Shown here piece by piece: positions 1 through 6,258 of a stretch of DNA of 25,289 bases. Made by a program: the position numbers and the translations under genes. The notes under the pieces are model-generated. The model made no database searches. It worked only from the letters and a program-made list of their open reading frames with translations, and was not told the origin of the DNA. Position 1 is the stretch's first letter; each line of letters starts with the position of its first letter. This DNA comes from Competibacteraceae bacterium UBA6584 (GTDB taxonomy: Bacteria; Pseudomonadota; Gammaproteobacteria; Competibacterales; Competibacteraceae), in NCBI GenBank assembly GCA_002433805.1, contig DJIW01000090.1, positions 1-25,289 of the forward strand. Direction: 5' to 3'.

Positions 1-23
1 ATCCACGACCGAGCCCCGCCGCC

Positions 24-278
24 ATGCGCGTTTTCGATCTCGAACTCGACACGTCCGGCCTTAATTGTCCGCTGCCGATTTTAAAAGCCAAGAAAGCGCT
101 CGCCGGCCTGCGCGACGGGCAGATCTTGCGCGTCAGCGCCACCGACCCCGAATCGGTCCGCGACTTCACGGTCTTCAGCCAGCAGATGGGACACACCTTA
201 TTGGAAGCCCGCGAGGAAGAAAAGCGCTATTACTTTTTGCTGCGAAAGCGGGAAACCCCCACTCAGCAAACGGCGTAG
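24..278 (+). CDS. tusA: TusA/SirA-family sulfur carrier protein
   Basis: A small (84 aa) cytoplasmic protein of the TusA/SirA/YeeD family. These proteins carry a persulfide on a single conserved cysteine and pass sulfur to tRNA thiolation, molybdenum cofactor or sulfur-oxidation pathways. The hallmark is the GLNCPLPIL segment: Cys15 in the CPxP motif, followed by the K-A-K-K-A-L helix. The C-terminus ends in the strand Y-Y-F-L-L-R-K typical of the family. Length equals the usual 75-85 aa. The start ATG at 24 gives the expected short N-terminal strand before the CPxP motif, and only 23 bases lie upstream, so the promoter and upstream partner are out of view. A LysR remnant begins just past its stop on the other strand. 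The family is certain. Whether it is the tRNA-thiolation TusA or a paralogue tied to sulfur metabolism cannot be told here. Confidence 0.85.
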   Translation: MRVFDLELDTSGLNCPLPILKAKKALAGLRDGQILRVSATDPESVRDFTVFSQQMGHTLLEAREEEKRYYFLLRKRETPTQQTA

Positions 279-282
279 TCGA

Positions 283-510
283 TACCGCATGGCCTACGGC
301 CGCGTCGACGGCTTCCAGGGTGCGCCGCGCGTGCTGGTAAAATACGTCGCCGCAAGGTGTCAGGCTGAGCTTGCGGGTGGATCGATCCAGCCGCCGCGCA
401 CCGAAAATGCGTTCCAATTCGTGAATTTGCTTGCTGACGTGCGCGGGTGCAATCAAGACGGCGGACCGCCGCCATGCTGCCGGTTTCCACCACCTTCATG
501 ACGCTTTGCC
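283..510 (-). pseudogene. LysR-type transcriptional regulator remnant (N-terminal helix-turn-helix only, frameshifted)
   Basis: On the minus strand, two reading frames together spell the start of a LysR-type DNA-binding domain. One frame (from about 510 down to about 460) gives W-L-S-S-W-Q-S-V followed by MKVVETGSMAAVRRL. The next frame (456 down to 283) gives IAPAHVSKQIHELE, then FGARRLDRSTRKLSLT, then a wing helix with F-Y-Q-H-A-R-R-T-L-E-A-V. In intact LysR proteins these pieces follow each other in one frame, so a frameshift lies around 456-475. The similarity stops at 283, next to the tusA stop, so the roughly 230-residue effector domain is missing. The first piece has no good start codon ahead of it; a TGA precedes the homologous segment in that frame. 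I read this as a dead regulator that once stood divergently from the MFS gene. Confidence 0.75.
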
Positions 511-543
511 AACTGCTTAGCCACTGCCTCTGTCAATCATAAG

Positions 544-591
544 TTGACGGTCATGACGTTAATTATGGGCTATATCAGCTTGATTATTAAC
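544..591. promoter_or_regulatory. AT-rich operator-like region upstream of the MFS transporter gene
   Basis: The 500-639 stretch is markedly richer in A+T than the rest of the window and lies between the LysR remnant and the MFS start. It holds a perfect 8-base palindrome GTCATGAC (550-557). It also holds an imperfect dyad with arms TTGACG (544-549) and CGTTAA (557-562), and an inverted repeat GTTAAT (558-563) with ATTAAC (586-591). Such dyads fit a LysR-type binding site, as expected between a regulator and its divergent target. I cannot place a convincing -35/-10 pair with standard spacing: TTGACG at 544 to CTATAT at 570 has a 20-base spacer. The regulatory reading is inference from position and symmetry. 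Confidence 0.35.
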
Positions 592-639
592 ATTACAGTA
601 ACAACCGCTTAAAGGCGATTATCCGGGGCTCGGACGAAT

Positions 640-1851
640 ATGTTTGATTCTTTGAGAAAACCTGAGGTTCTGGGAACGACGCTGGCGGCGGCTGGAATTT
701 TGATGGTCACGATGGGGGTGCGCCAGTCGCTGGGGTTGTTCGTCAACCCGCTGATGGTCTCGACCGGATTGAGTATCGCCACGATCAGTTTGGCGCTGGC
801 CGTCGGCCAATTCACCTGGGGGGCGATCCAGCCGATTGCCGGCGGCTTTGCCGACCGTTTCGGACCCCGCGCCGTCTTGATCGGCGGTTTGCTGATCATG
901 GCGCTGGGCAGCGCGATCACACCGTTCATGAGCTCGGGCTTTGGCCTGATCGTCTCGCTGGGCTTGCTGTCGGCCATGGGATCGGGAGCCGGCAGCTTTT
1001 CCGTGCTGATCGGCGCGGCGGCCCAACGCTTGCCGGCGGTGGCGCACGGTTCGGCGGCGGGCGTTATTAACGCCGGCGGCTCATTCGGTCAGTTCGTGTT
1101 TGCGCCCATCGTGCAAAAACTGATTCAGTCCATCGGGTGGATGGGGACGATGTGGGCCATGGCGTTAGTGACCTTGGCCGCCCTGCCGCTCGTCGGCCCG
1201 TTGATCCGGCCGGCCACAACGTCGGTCAAGCACGGCGAAGCGGCTTCGAGCGTGCTCAATGCTGTTGGCAACTCATTGAAGGATCGGAGTTATTTACTCC
1301 TGCACGCCGGCTTTTTTACCTGCGGGTTCCATATCGCCTTTTTGGTGACGCATTTGCCGGGCGAAGTGCAGCTATGCGGCTTGCCGCCCGCTGTCGCCAG
1401 TTGGTCGTTAGCCATCATCGGCCTCGCCAACATTTTTGGCAGCCTTTATGCCGGTTCGTGCGTGGCTAAGTATCGCAGCAAATATGTCCTCGCCTTCATG
1501 TATGGATCGCGCGCCCTGTTGATCGCGTGGTACTTGCTCATGCCCAAAACCCAACTCATCTATTATGTCTTTGCGGCGGGTCTGGGCTTCACCTGGCTGG
1601 CGACGGTGCCGCCGACCGCCGCCATCGTCGGCAAGCTGTTCGGAGTCCGCTATCTGGCCACTCTGTTTGGCATGACGTTGCTGTCGCATCAGATCGGCGG
1701 TTTCTTTGGCGCTTATCTGGGCGGCTTGGCGATCACCCGGTTCGGCGACTATGGCTGGATGTGGTACGCCGACATGGTCTTGGCCGCCCTCGCCGCCCTG
1801 GTCAACTTGCCGATTCGGGAAGCGCCGGTGGTTCGAGCTGCGGCGGCGTGA
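640..1851 (+). CDS. Major facilitator superfamily transporter
   Basis: A 403-residue, highly hydrophobic inner-membrane protein with the pattern of 12 transmembrane helices in two halves split by a polar loop around residues 190-210. The conserved MFS motif A between helices 2 and 3 is visible as GGFADRFGPRA (about residues 67-77), with the charged D-R pair. A weaker counterpart, G-S-L-Y-A-G-S-x-V-A-K-Y-R, sits in the second half. Length is normal for the superfamily. It resembles the CynX/OFA-type organic-anion carriers, but the substrate cannot be read from sequence. The start ATG is preceded only by a weak G-rich site (CCGGGGCTCGG). A thioesterase gene follows 50 bases later on the same strand, so the two are probably cotranscribed and may act on related acids or acyl-CoA-derived compounds. 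Confidence 0.85.
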   Translation: MFDSLRKPEVLGTTLAAAGILMVTMGVRQSLGLFVNPLMVSTGLSIATISLALAVGQFTWGAIQPIAGGFADRFGPRAVLIGGLLIMALGSAITPFMSSGFGLIVSLGLLSAMGSGAGSFSVLIGAAAQRLPAVAHGSAAGVINAGGSFGQFVFAPIVQKLIQSIGWMGTMWAMALVTLAALPLVGPLIRPATTSVKHGEAASSVLNAVGNSLKDRSYLLLHAGFFTCGFHIAFLVTHLPGEVQLCGLPPAVASWSLAIIGLANIFGSLYAGSCVAKYRSKYVLAFMYGSRALLIAWYLLMPKTQLIYYVFAAGLGFTWLATVPPTAAIVGKLFGVRYLATLFGMTLLSHQIGGFFGAYLGGLAITRFGDYGWMWYADMVLAALAALVNLPIREAPVVRAAAA

Positions 1852-1901
1852 CGAACAGAGTCCAGCCGCCTATCCATTCTGTGATTGAAAGGAGCTACGC
1901 G

Positions 1902-2330
1902 ATGAGTGTTCTTCGCCCCGAGATTTCGATTGCCGCGCTCAACGAACGCGGCAATGAATATTTGCCTGGGTATCTGGGCATCGAGATGACGGAGCTGGCT
2001 CCGCGCACGCTCGCGAGCCGGATGCCCCTCAAAAAACTCCATATCGCGCCGAATGAATTTTTGCACGCGGCCAGCGTGGTGGCGCTGGCGGACACGACCT
2101 GCGGCTACGCCACGTTCGCCCACCTACCGGAGAGCGCGCAATCGTTCACCACCATCGAACTCAAAAGCAATCATCTGGCCACGGTCAAGGAAGGGAATAT
2201 CCTCTGCGTCGCCACCGCCCAGCACTTGGGTAAGAACACTCAGGTTTGGGACGCGGTGGTGAGCGATGAGGCCACCGGCCGCAAGATTGCGCTGTTTCGC
2301 TGTACCCAAATGATCCTCTATGCAAAATAG
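1902..2330 (+). CDS. PaaI-family hotdog-fold thioesterase
   Basis: A 142-residue single-domain hotdog protein of the PaaI/YdiI thioesterase group, which hydrolyses aromatic or acyl-CoA thioesters in the cytoplasm, usually as a tetramer. The active-site helix region reads NEFLHAASVVALADTTCGYAT. It has the expected His shortly before the helix and the acidic residue (L-A-D-T) within it, in place of the commoner H-G-G-x-x-x-x-L-x-D. A strand pattern S-F-T-T-I-E-L-K-S-N-H-L follows, as in family members where this segment binds CoA. The start at 1902 is chosen because a strong ribosome site, AAAGGAGC, ends seven bases upstream, although the frame stays open further 5' through the MFS gene. It is probably cotranscribed with that transporter. 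The substrate is unknown. Confidence 0.85.
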   Translation: MSVLRPEISIAALNERGNEYLPGYLGIEMTELAPRTLASRMPLKKLHIAPNEFLHAASVVALADTTCGYATFAHLPESAQSFTTIELKSNHLATVKEGNILCVATAQHLGKNTQVWDAVVSDEATGRKIALFRCTQMILYAK

Positions 2331-2512
2331 CATCCCTCAGCCATCGCTTTAGGTCGCACTCAAATCCTCGTTGAAGCGACGCGGGACTGCCCGCTCTGCT
2401 GGCGTCCACCGCCGTAATGGCGCACGGCGACTGACGTCTGGATAAAGGCCGCCCAACGCCTCGATTGACAGTTGCTGTGTCGGAATCGACTCGCGCGAGG
2501 CGCGGCGGCCGC

Positions 2513-3868
2513 TCACTCCCCCGCCACCGTCATCCGCTCCACCAGCAGGGAACCGCAGCGGATGCCGCTGCGCGCGTCCACATCGTTGCCGACCGCGACG
2601 ATCTGCTTGAACATTTCATTGAGATTGCCGGCGATGGTGATCTGTTCGACCGGATACGCCAGCGTCCCGTTTTCCACCCAAAATCCCGACGCGCCGCGAG
2701 AGTAATCGCCGGTGACCAAATTGACGCTGTGGCCCAATAAATGAGTCACCCACAAGCCAGTGCCCAGCTGACGCAGCAGCGCGGCCTGATCGCACGGTCC
2801 CGGTTCGACGATCAGGTTGTGGATGCCGCCGGCGTTGCCGGTGGTGTCCATGCCCAAGCGCCGGGCCGAATAGCTGTCCAGCACGTAGCCTTGCAACACG
2901 CCGCCGCTGACCAAATCGCGGTCGACGGTCGCCACGCCTTCATTGTCGAACGGCGCGCTGGCCAAACCCTTGGGCAGATGGGGCCGTTCGCGCAGGTTCA
3001 CGAACGGGGGGAAAACCGCCGAGCCCAACCGTCCCAGCAGGAAGGATGCCTTGCGGTACAACGCCCCGCCGCGGACGGCGGCGGTAAAATGGCCGATCAA
3101 GCCGCGCGCCAGTTCCGGCGCGAACAACACTGGAACTTGCCGCGTCGTCAGTTGGCGGCCGCCCAACTGGCGCAGCGCCCGCCGCGCCGCTTCCCGTCCG
3201 ACCGCCGCCGGCTCCTCCAGCTCCGCCCGGTCGCGGGCTAGCGTGTACCAGTGATCGCGTTGCATCCCGCTGTCGTCCCGAGCGATCACCGAACAGCTCA
3301 GCGAATGGCGGGTGGTCGGATAGCCGCCGTAAAAGCCGTTGGAGTTGCCGTAAATCACCAGGCCGGAATGAGTCGCGACGCTCGCGCCCTCGGAATTGCG
3401 GATGCGCGGATCGTGGGCCAGCGCCGCCGCCTCGCACTCGCGGGCCAGCACGATGGCGTCCTCGGCCGACAGCGGCCAAGGGTGGTAAAGATCGAGTTCG
3501 GGAGTCTCGCGCGCCATCCGCGCGGGATCGGCCAGCCCGGCATGCGGGTCGGCGGCGGTGTGGCGGGCGATGGCGACCGCGCTTTTCACCGTATCCCGAA
3601 TCGCCTCCGGCCGCCAGTCGGCGGTGCTGGCCGAGCCCCGGCTTTGACCGATATAAACCGTCACACCCAGGCCGCGCTGGCGGTGGTGCTCCAAGGTATC
3701 CACCTCGCCGAGCCGCACGGTGACCGACAAGGCGCTGCTGAAGCTAACCGCCGCCTCGGCGGCGGTCGCGCCTTGCCGGCGCGCTTCGCCGAGGATGTCG
3801 GCGACCAAAGTTTCGAGCTGATCCCGCGCGGGCAGCGGCGCGGCGGTGCGGGCGATGGCTTCGGACAT
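2513..3868 (-). CDS. pmbA: TldE/PmbA, metalloprotease TldD/E subunit
   Basis: A 451-residue cytoplasmic protein matching PmbA (TldE) in length (E. coli 450 aa) and in conserved stretches, such as DTTGNAGGIHNLIVEPG near residue 350 and a C-terminal GNLNEMFKQIVAVGNDVD block. PmbA is the non-metal subunit of the TldD/TldE heterodimeric protease, which degrades unfolded peptides and in some bacteria trims leader peptides of ribosomal natural products (microcin B17) or acts on CcdA. As expected for TldE, the HExxxH zinc motif present in TldD is absent. The start ATG at 3868 lies 39 bases after the tldD stop, with no strong Shine-Dalgarno. It is the last gene of the long minus-strand series and converges on the thioesterase gene. 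No RiPP precursor or modification genes are in the window, so a general proteolytic role is likelier. Confidence 0.93.
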   Translation of the reverse strand: MSEAIARTAAPLPARDQLETLVADILGEARRQGATAAEAAVSFSSALSVTVRLGEVDTLEHHRQRGLGVTVYIGQSRGSASTADWRPEAIRDTVKSAVAIARHTAADPHAGLADPARMARETPELDLYHPWPLSAEDAIVLARECEAAALAHDPRIRNSEGASVATHSGLVIYGNSNGFYGGYPTTRHSLSCSVIARDDSGMQRDHWYTLARDRAELEEPAAVGREAARRALRQLGGRQLTTRQVPVLFAPELARGLIGHFTAAVRGGALYRKASFLLGRLGSAVFPPFVNLRERPHLPKGLASAPFDNEGVATVDRDLVSGGVLQGYVLDSYSARRLGMDTTGNAGGIHNLIVEPGPCDQAALLRQLGTGLWVTHLLGHSVNLVTGDYSRGASGFWVENGTLAYPVEQITIAGNLNEMFKQIVAVGNDVDARSGIRCGSLLVERMTVAGE

Positions 3869-3907
3869 GAGGGGCGGAAAAGGTACCGGTCAGGGAAGAA
3901 GGACGGC

Positions 3908-5353
3908 TCAGGCTTGGGTGCCGCCGACGGTTAACGCATCAATTTTCAAGGTCGGCTGACCGACGCCGACCGGCACGCTCTGGCCGTCCTTGCCGCAGGT
4001 GCCGACCCCGGCGTCGAGCTTCAGATCGTTGCCGACCATCGAAACCTGGCTCAACACATCCGGGCCGTTACCGATCAGGGTCGCGCCCCTGACCGGTCGC
4101 GTCACTCGGCCGTTTTCGATCAAATAGGCTTCGCTGGCGGAAAACACGAATTTGCCGGAGGTGATGTCGACCTGGCCGCCGCCGAAATTGACCGCGTAGA
4201 GGCCGCGTTCCACCGACGCCACGATCTCGGCCGGATCGCTCTCGCCCGCCAGCAGATAGGTGTTGGTCATGCGCGGTAGCGGCAAGTGAGCGTAGGATTC
4301 GCGCCGGCCGTTGCCGGTCGGGGCGGTTTTCATCAGGCGGGCGTTGAGCTTGTCTTGCAGATAGCCTTTCAATACCCCGCGCTCGATCAAGGTGGTGCAT
4401 TGGGTCGGCGTGCCTTCGTCGTCGATGTTGAGCGAGCCGCGCCGGTCGGCCAGGGTGCCGTCGTCCACCACCGTGCACAGCGGTGAGGCCACCCGCTCGC
4501 CGATCCGCCCACTGAAGGCCGAGGTGCCCTTGCGGTTGAAATCGCCTTCCAGGCCGTGACCGATGGCCTCGTGCAGCAAAATGCCCGGCCAGCCCGGTCC
4601 CAGCACCACGGTCAAGGTTCCGGCCGGGGCGGCGACCGCCTCCAGATTGACCAGCGCCAGCCGCACCGCCTCCCGCGCGTGCCAAAGCGCGCGCTCCTCC
4701 TCCAAAAACCAACCGTAGCCGACCCGGCCGCCGCCGCCGGAGCCGCCTTGTTCGCGCCGGCCCTGCTGCTCGACGATGACCGTGACGCTCAACCGCACCA
4801 GCGGTCGCACATCGCCGGCCAGCGTGCCGTCGCTGCCGGCCACCAGCACGGTGTCGTGGGTGGCGGCCAGACTGACCATCACCTGGGTGACGCGCGGGTC
4901 CTGGCGGCGGGCCTCGGCGTCGACCTGCTCCAGCAGTTTGATCTTGCCCTCGGCCGACAGGGTTTCCAAGGGATCGAGCGGCTGATACAGCGCGGGACGG
5001 CCGCCGGTCCGCCACGCTTGCGGCGGACGGTCGCCGCCGTGGCGGGCGATGGCGCGGGCGGCGGTCGCGGCCTCCAGCAGCGCCGGCGGCACGATCTCGT
5101 CGGAATAGGCAAAGCCGGTTTTTTCGCCGCTCACCGCCCGCACCCCGACCCCTTGCTGGATCGCATGGCTGGCTTGCTTGACCTCACCGTCCTCCAACGA
5201 CCAGGACTCGGCGCGGCGGAGTTGGAAATATAAATCGCCGCCGTCGATAGCGTGGCCCAACAGACAAGATAAGGTCCGCTGCAAATCGTCCTCGCCGAGG
5301 CCGGCGGGGACCAATAACTGCTGGCGGGCGAGCGTGAGGGAATCTAGCGTCAT
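3908..5353 (-). CDS. tldD: TldD, zinc metalloprotease subunit
   Basis: A 481-residue protein, the same length as E. coli TldD. It is the catalytic zinc subunit of the TldD/TldE heterodimer, a cytoplasmic protease with a cage-like active site for extended peptides. The zinc motif is intact: HEAIGHGLEGD gives His261, Glu262 and His265 (HExxxH). The third ligand is Cys453 in the C-terminal G-T-C-G-K-D-G-Q segment. It is followed 39 bases later by pmbA, so both subunits would be made from one transcript; in E. coli the two genes are unlinked. The start at 5353 gives the exact family length, although the ribosome site is weak. The segment R-R-E-Q-G-G-S-G-G-G-G-R (about 199-210), between two strands, is a Gly-rich loop that often appears in this family. 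Confidence 0.95.
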   Translation of the reverse strand: MTLDSLTLARQQLLVPAGLGEDDLQRTLSCLLGHAIDGGDLYFQLRRAESWSLEDGEVKQASHAIQQGVGVRAVSGEKTGFAYSDEIVPPALLEAATAARAIARHGGDRPPQAWRTGGRPALYQPLDPLETLSAEGKIKLLEQVDAEARRQDPRVTQVMVSLAATHDTVLVAGSDGTLAGDVRPLVRLSVTVIVEQQGRREQGGSGGGGRVGYGWFLEEERALWHAREAVRLALVNLEAVAAPAGTLTVVLGPGWPGILLHEAIGHGLEGDFNRKGTSAFSGRIGERVASPLCTVVDDGTLADRRGSLNIDDEGTPTQCTTLIERGVLKGYLQDKLNARLMKTAPTGNGRRESYAHLPLPRMTNTYLLAGESDPAEIVASVERGLYAVNFGGGQVDITSGKFVFSASEAYLIENGRVTRPVRGATLIGNGPDVLSQVSMVGNDLKLDAGVGTCGKDGQSVPVGVGQPTLKIDALTVGGTQA

Positions 5354-5421
5354 ACGGTTCTCAAAAGTGGCCGAAGCGCGGAAAGGGCCCGCGCTCCAGC
5401 GCGAAAGCTATCGTCAAGTTC

Positions 5422-6243
5422 TCAAAGCGTCGCGGACACGCGGTGTTGCAGCACCGGGAACTGCCGCCGGATCTGGCGCAGCCGCTCTCGATCCAGCTCG
5501 GCCAGCACCACGCCAGGCCCTTGCGGCAGCCTTTGGAGAATATCGCCCCACGGATCCACGATCATGCTGTCGCCGTGGGTTTCGCGGCCGTTGGCGTGGC
5601 GGCCGCCCTGGGCCGAGGCCACCACGTAACACTGATTTTCGATGGCGCGAGCCCTGAGCAGCGTTTCCCAATGCGCCTTGCCAGTGGCGGCGGTAAAGGC
5701 CGCCGGCAAGGCCACGGCCGTCAGCTCTTGCCCCGCCATGGCGCGAAATTGTTCCGGAAAGCGCAGATCGTAACATACCGCCAGCCCGAGCCGGCCCAAC
5801 GGCGTGTCGGCGACCACGTAGCGCTCGCCCGGCTCGATGGTGGCCGATTCGGCGTACCGCTCGGCGCTGCCAATGACCTGAACGTCGAATAAATGCACTT
5901 TGTCGTAGCGGGCGACCGATCGGCCGAGATCGTCGAACAGCAGGCACGCCGCCCGCACCCGCCCTTCATCGCCGGCGGTCCGCAACGGAAGGGTGCCGCC
6001 CGCCAGCCACAACCGGTGCCGGGCCGCCTGTCCGGCCAGAAACGCCTGAATCGGCCCGTCGCCCTCGGTTTCGCGCGCGTCCAGCTTGTCGCTTTCCCGA
6101 AGCCCCATCAACGCAAAATTCTCCGGCAGGACCGCGAATTGCGCCCCACCGGCGGCGGCCTGGCCGAGCAGTTCGGCGGCGGCGGCCAAATTCTCGGCGA
6201 CGCTGGGACCGGAAACCATCTGAATGGCGGCCAGAATCGTCAT
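5422..6243 (-). CDS. Carbon-nitrogen hydrolase, nitrilase superfamily (Nit1/deaminated glutathione amidase-like)
   Basis: A 273-residue cytoplasmic amidase of the nitrilase superfamily. The catalytic triad is complete: Glu41 in LPENF, Lys115 in YDKVHLFD and Cys157 in VCYDLRFPE. The K-V-H-L-F-D and C-Y-D-L-R-F-P-E signatures, the length and the C-terminal D-P-W-G-D-I-L segment match the Nit1/YbeM branch. Members of that branch hydrolyse deaminated glutathione as a metabolite-repair step; the substrate here is inferred from that branch. The gene starts 15 bases after the yhdP stop, with ACGAGG as a modest ribosome site, and lies 68 bases ahead of tldD. This yhdP-nit-tldD order recurs in many gamma- and betaproteobacteria, which supports it as an operon member. 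An omega-amidase role is the main alternative. Confidence 0.88.
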   Translation of the reverse strand: MTILAAIQMVSGPSVAENLAAAAELLGQAAAGGAQFAVLPENFALMGLRESDKLDARETEGDGPIQAFLAGQAARHRLWLAGGTLPLRTAGDEGRVRAACLLFDDLGRSVARYDKVHLFDVQVIGSAERYAESATIEPGERYVVADTPLGRLGLAVCYDLRFPEQFRAMAGQELTAVALPAAFTAATGKAHWETLLRARAIENQCYVVASAQGGRHANGRETHGDSMIVDPWGDILQRLPQGPGVVLAELDRERLRQIRRQFPVLQHRVSATL

Positions 6244-6258
6244 CTCGTCAAACCTCGT

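Noticed and set aside
1527..1901. N-terminal extension of the thioesterase frame into the MFS gene
   Set aside because: The extension is out-of-frame MFS sequence. A strong AAAGGAGC site before the ATG at 1902 and the family N-terminus fix the real start.
2331..2512. Terminator between the convergent thioesterase and pmbA genes
   Set aside because: Only short GC stems such as GCGGG-ACTG-CCCGC (2381-2394) without a T-tract are present. Nothing supports an intrinsic terminator, and no other feature was seen there.
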